64,000 bases of DNA from Diatrype stigma (Eukaryota; Ascomycota; Sordariomycetes; Xylariales; Diatrypaceae), in NCBI GenBank assembly GCA_022225965.2, contig JAKJXP020000019.1, forward strand, positions 372,001 through 436,000. Direction: 5' to 3'. Positions 19,501 through 29,400 of the stretch are shown here, in pieces. Under the pieces are notes generated by a model. It made no database searches. It was not told the origin of the DNA and saw only the letters and a list, made by a program, of their open reading frames with translations. Positions within the stretch are counted from its first letter, which is position 1, and each line of letters opens with the position of its first letter. The translations under genes were made by a program, and so were the position numbers.

Positions 19501-21883
19501 GAAGGAACTGGCAGACGCCAAGAAGCAGGCCTCCGACCTGGGCCGGACGCTCCAGCAGAACCAGGACGCGTCGGCGAAGCAGGCCGCGGAGCTGGCGCGC
19601 GCGCAGCAGAGGGTGTCCGAGCTCGAAGAGCAGGCCAAGCAGGCGCGGGGCGACCAGGACGCCGCGTCGGCGCAGACGGCGCAGGAGCTGCAGCAGACGA
19701 AGAAGGAGCTGGCGGACGCGAAGCAGCAGGTCCAGGCGCTGCAGAAGGAGCTGGCGGCGACGAAGAAGGAGCTGGAGGGGGCCAAGGAGAAGGCCAAGGA
19801 GCTCGAAAAGAAGAAGCGCGAGGTCGTCAAGCTGGTGGGCGACGTCAACAGGGCCAACGACAGGGTGGCGCACCTGGAGCAGGACCTCGCCGACCTGCAA
19901 GCGCAGAAGGACAAGGCGGACAAGGACGCCGAGGACGCGAAGGCAGCGCACGCCGCCGAGGTGGACCGCCTGAATACCCGGATTAACAGTCTGCGGATAC
20001 GGCTCCTCACCACGGAAGCCAAGATACCGCCGGAGGTTAGGATGGCGAGGGCGTTGCCCTCGCAATTCAAGGGCAAGGGCAAGGAGAAGGACGCTGGCGA
20101 GGGCAGTAGCACTGGCGGTGGTGGTGGCGGTGGTAACGTCGACCTTACTCAGGCGTTGTTGGAGGATCTCGCGAAACTGCGGGAGCGCTTAACGAATAAC
20201 GAAAACAACAATAACAACATCGGCGGCGTGCCAGAGATCGCAGCGGTGCAAGTCTTCGCTCGCATGATCGCGGGCGACCCGCTCATCGGAGAGCTTCTCA
20301 ACAACGCCGTCCATAACGGCGGGCCCCACCTTGTGGGGATCCGGGGCGAGATGCAGAACGCGGTCGCGAACGCGCGGGCGCACCGCGCCCGGCACCAGGC
20401 GCAGCTCGACGCCCTCGACAACAACGACGACGATGAAGATAACGACGCGCGCAAGGCCGCCGAGCTAGCGATGATCCGCAGCCTGGACGAGCGGCTCGCC
20501 AGGCTCGGGGTCAACATCCTGCAGGTGGAGGAGCTGACGCGCGAGCACGGGGCGCGGCAGGCGGAGCTGCAGGACCTCGCGAGCAGGGGGGCGGCGACGA
20601 CGCCGGCGGACGTGGCGGCCGCGACGGCGAACCCGCTGCGGCAGGTGGTGCTGCTGCAGCAGGCGGAGTCGCTGCGCGTGGCGGCGCTGCAGGAGACCAT
20701 CTTCATGGGGCGCGAGGAGCTGGCTGCGCTCCGCGCCCAGATGCCACCTGAGGGCGAGAGGATGAGAAGGGGACGGAGGCACCGAGCCGATGGTGGCGGC
20801 GGCGGCGGTGGTGGCAGTAGCAGCAGTAGTAGTAGCAGCAGTAGCGGCGACGGCGACGGCGATGGCAACGACCCGGATGATCCGGATGCCGACGAAGACG
20901 CGGACGACTTCGTTAACGACCTGATCGACCAGCTAGCGGGCCTGGCAGCGGTGGCGCGGGAGGCGGTCGCGGGCCGGCTGAGCGAGCAGATCGACTGGCA
21001 CGCGGAGGAGGTCGAGCGGCGGCAAGAGGCGATCGAGGAGCGGCAGCGCGAGCTGGCCGACCTGGACGAGCGGGCAGCCCAGATCGCCGAGTACGACCTC
21101 GACCTCGCGCTGCTGGACGAGGCGGACAGGCTGGACGCGGAGGCGCGCGAAAGGGCCCAGAACGGAGGAGGAGAGGGGAACGCCAACAACAACAACAACG
21201 GGAACGGGAACAATGGGAGAAATGACGACTGGAGGAACGCGCAGTTCGAGGCCGGCGCGGCGAGAAGGCGACAGCGCGAGAACGAGCTGCGCGACCAGCT
21301 CGCGACGCTGACGGCCGAGCGCGACCGCCTCCAGGCCGTGAACGCGGCGCTGCGGACGCAGCGGGACATGGCGCAGCGGTACATCGACGTTACCGAAGAG
21401 GCGCGCGAGCGCCTCCAACCCAATGCTCCCGACGACCCCAACAACCCCGACCCCAACAACAACAACGACAACAATAATGGCAACAACAACGGCCCTAACA
21501 ACCCTGACGACCCTAACAACCCTAACAACCCCGACGACCCCGACACCCCCGGCCCCCCACCCGGCGGCCCGGGCAACTACGTCGAGCAAGCCGTACAAGT
21601 CGGGTTCGGCGGGGACAACTGGCACGCGCGGGCGGGGGCGGGCGTAGGGCCGTGCTGCGGGGGCCTGCTGTGGACGGTGCTGAACCTGTTCGCGATGGCG
21701 GTGATGGTGGCGGTGATCATAGCGGAGGCGCGGGAGTACCGGGCGTGGCGGCGCGCCAACGCCGTCACGCGCGGGCTGTACATGGCGCGCGACGACCAGC
21801 TGCTGTACCTGCGCCTGCCCAACCCCGACTTCTTCTGGGAGTGGGTGCGCGACATCCTGGCCGCGGCCGGCGCCCGCCGGTAG
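16505..21883 (+). CDS. Giant coiled-coil protein with C-terminal membrane segment, 1,792 aa
   Basis: An intronless 5.4-kb frame from ATG 16505 to TAG 21881-21883. Residues 1-110 may be globular (TEWDGIIQTLIQALSSDD). Coiled coil follows at about 120-285, then a Pro/Ser/Thr linker at about 285-350 with SPTSPKTPETPGP and basic RRGS-type sites. A very long coiled coil at about 355-1175 is built of variations on KKDKELDDAKKKA plus LQxQIKKLQDDQ heptads. After that come Gly/Asn/Asp-rich breaks (GGGGGGG and Ser runs at about 1430-1448; Asn/Asp/Pro tract at about 1639-1686) separating further helical segments. One strong hydrophobic segment is at about 1720-1742, with a ~50-residue tail ending LAAAGARR. 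This layout suggests a membrane-anchored rod or tether. I do not recognise the family. SMC, myosin and golgin domains are not visible. GC content jumps near 19,480. Confidence 0.85.
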   Translation: MADPTVYGDDPSAGDANGEKKRRDSILRENHETEWDGIIQTLIQALSSDDSIDVNNSDKFQASLEAKLKPLADLLLDARRSREDYKADATKYNNAFEDLKGQLSGGGGPAWDKFVKHQLDEKDRTIDTTEKDRDKYQKQVTEHEKTITTLMKEKRDAQAAAKKSQAEVEKAFDETKTENKKLQSQVQTLQARVEEKDNTKRAAEAAMLSSDNARLQRDIEDKERELKNIKDEHQRRLQRTLEEADKKAELEKAQLRQQLDELETRRHELEEKNQVLQNNLDKSRWPTSPTSPKTPETPGPLGESVQSLDQELGDPDSDQQNSDDVFGGPDRRRSMARSFGPSRRGSLIDPAAIAELDTKLNATKKELEAEKAKVAGLEGQVKELQKDKDASAKQAEELSTKEKELTNAKDKITQLEQQVDALQKDKDEAAKKTEELSQKEKDLTDANDKISQLEKQVNELQKDKDALAKKEKDLTEAKEKATNLEAEVKKLQEEKDNISAQKNKELDDAKMKATELQTETKKLKNDQSDQNDKLAKKDKELNDAKDKATKLGSEIKKLEDEKKELSKLQDQIKKLQDDQNAQNEISAKKDKELDDAKKKAARLETEIKKLEDDKKEIARLQGQIKKLQDDQNGQNDILAKKDSELDDTKKKAANLQAEIKKLQDDKKDSLAKEKELANANKKITTLQDQIKKLEKDQNDQNDTSAKKNKELDDAKRRRNELETEIAKLQDDNKNTLAKKEKEIANGKKEIADLHNQIQALQVDQNDASAKKDKELSDISEKLAALEDKVKQLEAEKATITAQAEQRLADAEKQVTGYENMIKELQKEKEDLSAKNKAELDDAKRKVAELDAQVKQLKTENEATTRRLQDSLADAGKSVDNITDESKKLKEKNKSMSAQIAQTQTELDGARKKVADLEAQLRKCHDDRKEAVAKKENKVADLEAQLRKCHDDRKEAVAKKEKELTDAKKTTADLQNRIKELEKNKNASSAQKDQELKQKEKELADAKKQASDLGRTLQQNQDASAKQAAELARAQQRVSELEEQAKQARGDQDAASAQTAQELQQTKKELADAKQQVQALQKELAATKKELEGAKEKAKELEKKKREVVKLVGDVNRANDRVAHLEQDLADLQAQKDKADKDAEDAKAAHAAEVDRLNTRINSLRIRLLTTEAKIPPEVRMARALPSQFKGKGKEKDAGEGSSTGGGGGGGNVDLTQALLEDLAKLRERLTNNENNNNNIGGVPEIAAVQVFARMIAGDPLIGELLNNAVHNGGPHLVGIRGEMQNAVANARAHRARHQAQLDALDNNDDDEDNDARKAAELAMIRSLDERLARLGVNILQVEELTREHGARQAELQDLASRGAATTPADVAAATANPLRQVVLLQQAESLRVAALQETIFMGREELAALRAQMPPEGERMRRGRRHRADGGGGGGGGSSSSSSSSSSGDGDGDGNDPDDPDADEDADDFVNDLIDQLAGLAAVAREAVAGRLSEQIDWHAEEVERRQEAIEERQRELADLDERAAQIAEYDLDLALLDEADRLDAEARERAQNGGGEGNANNNNNGNGNNGRNDDWRNAQFEAGAARRRQRENELRDQLATLTAERDRLQAVNAALRTQRDMAQRYIDVTEEARERLQPNAPDDPNNPDPNNNNDNNNGNNNGPNNPDDPNNPNNPDDPDTPGPPPGGPGNYVEQAVQVGFGGDNWHARAGAGVGPCCGGLLWTVLNLFAMAVMVAVIIAEAREYRAWRRANAVTRGLYMARDDQLLYLRLPNPDFFWEWVRDILAAAGARR
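19238..19387 (+). repeat. 75-bp tandem duplication inside the coiled-coil gene
   Basis: Two adjacent 75-bp copies, 19238-19312 and 19313-19387, differ at only a few bases. Each encodes 25 residues beginning KVADLEAQLRKCHDDRKE. The unit is in frame but not a multiple of seven residues. Confidence 0.92.
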
Positions 21884-22728
21884 TAGGTAGGCCTGCGAAG
21901 AAAGGCTAAGCTAAGCTGCCTTGCCTTGACCTACAGTGCAGGCAGGTAGTGAATACTCCCCCTGACTGAAAAACCGCCGTCTTTCGTCCAGTGAGCACGC
22001 GGCGTTGGAGATGCTTTGTTGGATGGGGTTGGTTGTTCCTTGTGGTTTATATGGGAAGACGATATTGCACGTACATCGAGTGGTGGTAGTTGGGATGGTG
22101 TTTGCCCCTATCTTTTTCGGTCGTTATATTAGCCGTATGGCGTGGAGGCTTACTGAACTGAGATGAACTCTCACAGCGATTTTCATCTGTATCGTAGCAC
22201 TATGTCAATACCTAGCTCTAATTGTTACTTGCCAACTTTGACTGGCACTCGAGATAATCGTTTAAGATGCTTGCTTTCCCGACGATCGTTATTCGTTGTA
22301 CGAATGGCAATGGTCGGAGCAAAGCCTGCCTCATCTCTCATCCATGCTGTTCGTCCAAAGTTGCTGCACTTAAATCAGAGGCACTCGGAGACCAGAGATT
22401 CTTTGCAAGTGATTACTTCGATAAGGGCAAAAAGGGCCGTATCCTATTCTCGTTGCCATGTACTTTGAGCTTGCCGGGGTACCAACAACGACAAGTATCT
22501 CGATAGGCGCATGAAAGACTGTAGCTCAGCTTTCCATCATCATGCACTATTGGTTTCTCGACAGGACTCCAGGTTATGTCCCACGGTCACCATTGAAGGC
22601 AGGGCAAACGCCGGCTGTTGCCCTCCTTCCAGCCGGGCAACGAGCGAGGGTACGTACCTCTACCTATTGTATGCCTGCGGAGGGTACTTATGTCCTAATA
22701 AGGTACAAATTCCCTAACAAACAAACCA

Positions 22729-22882
22729 GGTACGCAGGTGTCGTTGGTACGCACGCCGGCTCTCGGTCCTTCACATTATGGTAGGAGTGGCTTTATTGCC
22801 TTTCCCTGTCTGCTTTGAAAATGAGAATTCAGCAGGGAAGTCCTTCGAGCCGGAGGAACCAGGTTCGATTCCTGGGCGTACT
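22729..22882 (+). tRNA. tRNA-like gene or pseudogene with apparent 81-nt intron
   Basis: All four tRNA helices can be paired with canonical spacing. The acceptor is GGTACGC with GCGTACT (one G-U), the D stem GTGT with GCAC, the anticodon stem CCGGC with GCCGG, and the T arm CCAGG-TTCGATT-CCTGG, preceded by a 5-nt variable loop. The B box GGTTCGATTCC is perfect. A run of T (about 22888-22892) follows the acceptor, as expected for Pol III termination. The half that would carry positions 8-37 is separated from 38 onward by about 81 nt (22767-22847), which would be an intron. If so, the anticodon would be TCG (Arg). Against a working gene, the bases at positions 8, 14, 21 and 33 are not the usual T, A, A and T. 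A diverged pseudogene or a SINE head is equally possible. Confidence 0.35.
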
Positions 22883-23601
22883 TATTATTTTTATTTCTAT
22901 TTTCCTTTTCCATGATTAGTCAGTCCATGCGACTCTTATCATGCGGCATATAAACGGACATACCCTAGGTACTTACCGCGTTATCCATTCTTGTCTCGTG
23001 TTCTACGTATACTGATGGCCTCTTAGCAAAGCTTCTTCGACTTTCGAACGTCTTGAATGTTGGCTTGGTAATATGATATCAAGAGCGGACGCGAAGCCGC
23101 ACGATGGCGTCGGGCAAGCCGATCTGCCGAGGTTCGGTGACTGGACTATACCAACATAGGTACCTACCGTTAATCCCTGCTTACCTCGGTTTCTCTTCAT
23201 GGCGTTAAGCTATTGAAAAAGAAGACCACAAAACCATCATGTAGATAGGTACTTGGTTGATTGCTTTTCGCAAGCTGATAGCAGCTCTTTGCGGTTGTAT
23301 TCGGCGGGCAGTTGGCAGACGATAAAGCGATCTGAATATGCGAATATGCGGTATTGTACATGGCAGAAGATGGGATCTCAGGAGCTCAAATCCCAAATCC
23401 CTGTGATAGGTTATGGGCGATGTTAGCGCCTGAGCTCCCTATAACGAGCCCCCTATAACGAGCTCCCCATCATGCCGTGAAGGCCCTATGCTTGGCCACG
23501 GTACATACCTAATACTTAGCGCCCGCATATGACAGATCCCTACCCGTTCCAGACGTCCAGGTTGGGTCACCGAAGATCCGTCCTTCCATACTGCACCTTA
23601 A

Positions 23602-23634
23602 CCTCATGCACCACCTCATGCACCACCTCATGCA
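23602..23634. repeat. 12-bp tandem repeat (CCTCATGCACCA)
   Basis: Just under three consecutive units in a gene-free stretch upstream of the DUF4336 gene. Confidence 0.8.
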
Positions 23635-23864
23635 ACTCCATGATGATGCCTTGCCTAATTGAACGAACGTCAAGAGCCCCTCGGCACATCCCGGTCGTTC
23701 TTGACGACATTCCTAGTGTGCTTAGTTAGCACGCGAGTCACGCCAACATGTAGCTAGAGCATGTAGATACGTTCTATACAGTAATATACTTGTACAGTAA
23801 CATACTTGAGTATAAGTATGTACATAGGCAGGTGTCGATAAGAAGCGAAGCTCTGCTCCCGAAC

Positions 23865-25167
23865 ATGAATAAGTATCATCAGCCTTTGTCTCATATCCCT
23901 ACGCCCTTCCACCCCCCTAGTTCCAGGATTATCGTCGCGCCAGTTTCACATCGTCATAGCAGTAGCAGATACAGCAGATCCCTACCACCCATCCCAACTA
24001 TCGCTCGCAAGTTATCTACATCTACATCTTCAACAGCATATACCACCACCAGCAGCGCAGCTCTAAGAAGAACTCGCCACAACTGCCCCCCGAGTCCATC
24101 GTCTCTGCTGCTGCTGCTGCCTCAAAGCAAGCGCGCCCTCGCGACGATGTCTTCCAAGCTCGTCCCGGCGAACCCAGCCGACGTGATGGTCATCCGCGAC
24201 ATCACGCCCAACATCGCGACGCTGTCCGTGCCGTTCGCGCGCTTCGGCATATTCAGAGTCGGGGGTCGGGCGACCCTAGGTAAGGGTTTCTAGTCATACT
24301 GTTAACTATAACCCACGCACCCACCCACCCGAGCGCGCAGCTGGGAATGCACTGTTGCACTACGTCAAGTTTCAGGTTTTCTGCTAACACGAGATCCCCC
24401 AAAAAGTCCGCCTCACCTCGGGCACCCTGGCCGTGTTCTCGCCGGTCGCCCTAACAGCCGACGTGAAGGCCAAGGTCGCCGCGATGGGCGGCAACGTCGG
24501 GTACCTGGTCGCGCCCGACATCGAGCACCACATCTTCCTGTCGGAGTGGTCGCGCGCCTACCCGGGCGCGAAGCTGATCGGGCCGGCGGGCCTGCCGCAG
24601 AAGCGGAAGCAAGCCCTGCTGGACCAGAAGAGCAAGGCGGGCAGCGACAACAACAAGAAGAACGAAGGCGGCGACGACGAGCGGACCCGACCGGCGGACG
24701 ACGAGACGTTCGCGTTCGTCTTCAGCGCCGACCACCAGGACCCGGGGGCGATCAGCGCCGAGTTCGCCGCCGACTTCGCGGCCGAGTACGTCGGGGCGCA
24801 CCCGAACCGGGAGATCGTGCTGCTGTACCGGCCCGACCGCGTGCTGATCGAGGCCGACCTGCTGTTCAACATGCCCGCCACCGAGCAGTACTCCCGGCCC
24901 GCGGCCGCGGTGGAGCGGAAGCGCCACCCGTGGATCAACCGCGCGTGGGACGCGCTGCTGACGACCGAGGGCCCGGCCAAGGGCCACAAGCGCGCCCAGT
25001 GGTACCTGTTCAGCAACGGCACGCGGGACCGCGCCGCCTTCAACGCGAGCATACGCCGCATCGACGCCTGGGACTTCGATACCATCATCCCGTGCCACGG
25101 CGACGTCATCGAGGGGAACGCCAAGGAGGTGTTCAGGAAGATCTTCGAGTGGCACCTTCAGGGGTAG
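23865..25167 (+). CDS. DUF4336-family protein, probable metallo-hydrolase-like fold
   Basis: Two exons, 23865-24279 and 24407-25167 (intron donor GTAAGG, branch CTAAC, acceptor AAAAAG). From the ATG at 23865 the protein has 391 residues. The conserved core starts at a second in-frame ATG, 24147 (MSSKLVPANPADVMVIRDITPNI..), which would give 297 residues. The 94 extra residues are Ser/Arg-rich, lack acidic residues and contain SRSLPPIPTIARKLSTS, which looks like a mitochondrial presequence. Core motifs include VRLTSGTLAVFSPVALT, a paired-His segment DIEHHIFLSEW, YVGAHPNREIVLLYRPDRVLIEADLLFN and the end segment FDTIIPCHGDVIEGN. The His and Asp positions fit a beta-lactamase-like hydrolase fold, but no substrate is known to me. 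A Lys/Asp/Gly-rich insertion (about 215-240, counted from 23865) interrupts the core. Exon 2 is very GC-rich. Confidence 0.86.
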
Positions 25168-26008
25168 GGGTGGGGGTTCGCGAGTGAGCAGCGATTCGGT
25201 TGCATTGCTCTTGATGATGACAAGAAAGCGAGGCTAGACTAGAGCCGCCGTGAGGAAGGGAATGGTTGGTTGGTTGGTTGGGCTGTGTTGTATTGTGTAA
25301 ATAAGGGCGTCTAGGGGAGGCGGACTTGCTGTTGCTGTTGTTGTTCGTTTGAGAGATGATACCAACTTGTTTCCGTAGTAATTAGCTTGAGCAGCCCGTC
25401 AGAACACCATTTGATTTGCGTAAGGAGATATCCGTCTCTTTCGTATATATTGGATACCATACGGCCGTCAAGTAGCAATGTCTAAATAGGAGCTAGAATG
25501 GGACTTGGCATTAGACATGAGAACCAGTCGAAAGGGTTGATACTATATTGTACAGTGCTTTTTCACTGCATTTAACCTGAAGGTCGCGTATCACCCCGAA
25601 GAGGCGGGAGTTACCGACGTCGAAGCAGGGGTAATGAATGGGAAAGTGTGCTGGTAGAGCAACTATAGGAGCAATAACACTGATGTAATTGGGTTACGAT
25701 GAGTGGCATGTATTATGTGTCATTGTGGATTATTGGTATTAAGATTATGTATGTAGTTGGACCTCAAGTGAGAGTATTTAGATAACAATAACGCCGCATA
25801 TCTGTTCTCCCCAACATGGGTATGACGACCCCGAGGCTGTTGCCCGAGCATACCCAGCCATCCTTTGAACAGATCCCTTTCCCTCCCTCTAACGTGTGTG
25901 CACCGTGCCGATGTCGTTTGAACCCATTCCCTCCTTTTCCGAATGAACGCCCGATTCCATATCCTAGGACTCAATCTCTCATCTGTCCACGTCATGCGTT
26001 CAGGAGCT
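25168..26008. other. Intergenic region (converging 3' ends)
   Basis: About 840 bp between converging stops of the DUF4336 gene and the small Cys-rich gene. It contains TTGG and TTGTTG microrepeats (25264-25350) and otherwise ordinary 3' UTR-like sequence. No gene seen. Confidence 0.45.
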
Positions 26009-26490
26009 TCATTGCGTCACCCTCCTCTCCCGCCGCGATGCCAACATATCGCCCGAGTCCGCGGACGACCCGCTGTCGTTGCGGTGGCGCTCGTCGCGGC
26101 TGGTGTGGCCCGAGTCGTCCGCCACCGCCTCGCTGTCGTACTCGTCGTCCACCTGGTTCGCTGCGGGAGGATAGATGAACTCGTATCGGAAAGATCTCCC
26201 CTCGTTCATGGCCTTCATTGAAGCTTCCTGTTAGCCAAAGGTCCGGGCATGGACGTTCGTGCATGCTTTAGAGAGTGTGGAAAGGGGGAAAGGGGGAAAT
26301 TTCTGTGATATCGAACATACCTTGCAGAGCTTGCAGCGGTCGCCGAATCGCCCGACTATGTTGTGGCAGTGCGAGGCGCTCTGTCCCGAGAGGATTTTGT
26401 TAGTACTGCTGCCACAGAGTAGTGGGAAACCGTGCCGTGGTATGCCGAGGAGGGAAATCTTACATAGAAGTTGGCGCAATAGCAGTACAT
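26009..26490 (-). CDS. Small Cys-rich protein, possible zinc-binding, about 101 aa
   Basis: Three exons on the minus strand: 26490-26464, 26380-26321 and 26227-26009. Introns use donors GTAAGA and GTATGT and acceptors GACAG and CTAACAG, and all junctions are phase 0. The N-terminal 29 residues carry a compact Cys/His pattern: MYCYC, then SHCHN, then CKLCK. This could bind one zinc. The second exon continues as EASMKAMNEGRSFRYEFIYPP and ends in an acidic, Ser-rich tail (VDDEYDSEAVADDSGH) finishing RERRVTQ. An upstream in-frame ATG at 26553 would add 21 residues (MHRTAPNSHPR..). I infer the gene because the three pieces splice cleanly and the Cys pattern appears only after splicing. I do not know the family or function. 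Confidence 0.52.
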
Positions 26491-29400
26491 TCTGGATGAC
26501 GGTTCTCTGTTCGCTTTTATGCGTGGGTGCGAGTTTGGTGCGGTGCGGTGCATCAGACACGAATGGGGGAGACACTGGTCCACGTCTTTGACCACGGCAA
26601 AGTCAAGGGAGTTGGCTGGCGTATAATAGTGGTTTAATAAGAATGCTATCCAACAGAAATATGATTATTGAGCGCGGCAATCGGATGGTAATGGAGATAA
26701 TTGAAACTGAGTTTTGGCTGGCATCAAAATCTACACTCGGGAACAGGGGGGAGACCAGCTTCATCTATATACGCCGTCCATTCCGGGCTGCAACCCACTC
26801 GGGCCGATGGTTTTTTGCCATCCAGGTCCGGGCTCGAATCAGTTGCGAGCTCGCAGCCATACAAGGTTCAGGCCGACCCCGAGATATGTAAGCTATACCG
26901 GGGTTCTAGAAAACCTTATGTCCTCGTTGACGCGCACCCTAGAGAGAAAGGGATCTAGGTCCTCTGTACATGCTCCCCCCTTTCAAGCTCCCTGGCCAAT
27001 CGAAGTGCGGAATAGCCGGCCCTACCTCTGCACACATGAATAGGTCGGGCTGCCTGGCGGGGAGATATCTACGTATAGTTGGTGCCAGTTGCCAACCCTC
27101 AATGCTCGATACCCGAGACTCTTCTCTTCGGCAGTAGTATTCTACTGTATAGCGATCTATAAGGATGATTGTGACAGTGCTAGCTGGCAGCTGTCAGGAG
27201 GCTTCTAGACGCCTTAAAAACCCAATTAGCGTACGTAGTGTCGTTCGTCACTACATAGTACATAGTATACGACTCGGTTTTCTCGAAACCGGGTTTGAGC
27301 TAGTCAACACGCAAGTTATCAGGAGCGGAACAACGTCTCCAAACTGCGCCCCGCGTGATGGCGATAGGCGATTACGATGATGAAAACTTATCCGCATGGC
27401 AGCCATCAGTTAAGCCAATATATAGCGTAACTTGCAAGACAGTGAGTGCATCCTTGCTCACGGAAGAGTCCCTCCCCTATCTTGGGTTTTCGTCTTATGT
27501 ATACCTCAACTTTGATGTGCCTTCCTCCCACGTGTATTGTTGGATTACTGGCGTTATCTTCGTGATTTAAAGTTGTCTAGCAATATGATAAGCACCTGCT
27601 CAGGATTGCGAGAATTTGTGTATGCAGCCACCATCCAGTATCTAGCCACCTAGATAGTTGCAGATTTCGTTTAAGGTTTCATCGTTATCTAGGGGTTCTC
27701 GAGACCAGAAGCCCAGAAAAGCGGCAGTCCTCGCTAAAAGTATGCTCAGGGAGCTCACACCCTCCTAGACTACAACACTGACTAGTAAGTGTTCTGCTCC
27801 ATGCTACCTAAGCACACACTTCCTATGTGATTACGATTCAGAGAAAAGCCGCTGTTTCCTGAGAAATATAGGTACTCCTTTTTCCGGAGGAAAGGCGGGA
27901 TATGGAGTCTATTCACAGCATTGGGTATAAATAGATTAGAATAGCGGAAGAGGGCCGGCGATGGGGTGATATCAGCCAGGACAGGGTGGAGGGGCTTCAA
28001 AGTTTATTCCTTGCAGTTAGTCCCTGGTATATCGACAGGACCCCTAATTATTATAAGCCTATCATATGACGTTGTCGACGTCAGTTGATGACCCTCGGTA
28101 CTATTACGTAAGTTTTCTATACCATGGGCATATACATATAACAACATATCGTACAGTATATGACTGTTAATTAGACTTTGAGGGGGACTAAGTAGTGGTC
28201 ATACCTCTATAAGATTTGATCAGAAGTGCCCCGAAAGGCGTAGGTATGCCTACAAATGACCTTTACCAATATAAAACCAAGGGAGCTTTAGGTAACGTGA
28301 ATGATGCTTTCACTACTATATAGATAGATGGGGATTATGGGGAGTAGCTATACTGTATTCGGGGTTAGGAATACCGTAACAAGGTGTGACATACTGAGTA
28401 TCAGATGTGAGAAAAAGAGAGGGGGGGGGGGGGGGGGGTAGCTAGCCGTCCTGAGCGAATAATAAGTGGGATGAAGTTCCCACGACTCGAGAAGCGATTG
28501 TAGATGGCGACTCACGACTTGGATGGTTTCTAATAATAGGCATTAGCTACTTATCCACCCCCTCCTAAACTTTATTCCAAGGAGCTCAAGTTTATCGATC
28601 CTTCTCCTAAGTAACATACTCGATGATCGATCGTTGAACGACGATGGCCCTGATGGGTGTCAGTCGAGCATAAGTCCAAGTATTACGCATCATCTTTTGT
28701 GACGATTTCTCCAGTTCCACACAATTAACACAAAGCCCCTCGATAGCTTGACGGTATTTATAAATACACACTGACACACGTTCTCATCCCTTGGCTGTAG
28801 AACTATATCATTCAGATAACTCTGCAGTAGCGAACTCGCCTTCAGGGAGGATATAGATTTCCCCGTCACCACCCTAGTGACCGAAGAAATCACGGCTTCG
28901 AGAACGACAGCTGAAGTAAGACAAGGAGAGCAGCGGGATAGGGAAGAACACCATTCGGTGAGAAGGCTGGAGAAGTGAACCATCTCCCCAACCCCAATTA
29001 CGAATAAGTCAGCATCAACGTCCGTCTCCCAACGGCGCGGGCCCGCAGCATTTTGCCTTCCGCGCCAACAAAGCTTGATCGCAAGCTTCCTTCGCTTAAA
29101 AAAAGGGCGGGATAATTGACTCCCGCAACTCTAGAGGGGCATTCGATAGGTGCCTATGTAAGCGAGGATGACCTAGGAGGTACGCAGGTACCTCTGTACC
29201 CCTTTACAAGCTCAGCTCGGATGTTAAATACCCGTTATACCATACCACACCTATACACTTTCTAAAAAAAAGGGGGTCGGGTAGGTATACTACAGTCCAC
29301 GATCTTCTAATCATAGTTCAGCCCGGGAGGGATTGCCACTATGACAGTTCGGATGAAACCACTTAAGGTAAAGCGTCATTCGAAGCGGTTTTGCTCGCTC

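Larger units (their letters stand above)
21884..23864. other. Intergenic region containing a tRNA-like locus
   Basis: About 2 kb between the coiled-coil gene and the DUF4336 gene. It holds the tRNA-like structure at 22729-22882 and short tandem repeats: CCCTATAACGAG twice at 23437-23462, a 12-bp CCTCATGCACCA unit at 23602-23634, and a 16-bp TACAGTAAYATACTTG doublet at about 23777-23808. Short ORFs at 22163-22717 show no recognisable product. Confidence 0.45.

Noticed and set aside
20149..21576. 475-codon frame on the minus strand opposite the coiled-coil gene, and a 395-codon frame at 18878-20065
   Set aside because: They are Arg/Ser- or Leu/Val-rich mirror translations of GC-biased coiled-coil codons, with no domain pattern. 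The plus strand has the continuous 1,792-codon frame.
23602..23634. Spaced direct repeats, considered as CRISPR-like
   Set aside because: These are ordinary head-to-tail microsatellite units without spacers, in a eukaryotic genome.
24451..25187. Frames on both strands overlapping DUF4336 exon 2
   Set aside because: Low-complexity Arg/Gly shadows caused by high GC; the DUF4336 frame contains all recognisable motifs.
28690..28983. 97-codon minus-strand frame with a hydrophobic start, considered as a small secreted protein
   Set aside because: No clean signal peptide cleavage pattern, no introns or context, and no recognised homologs; chance ORF is more likely.
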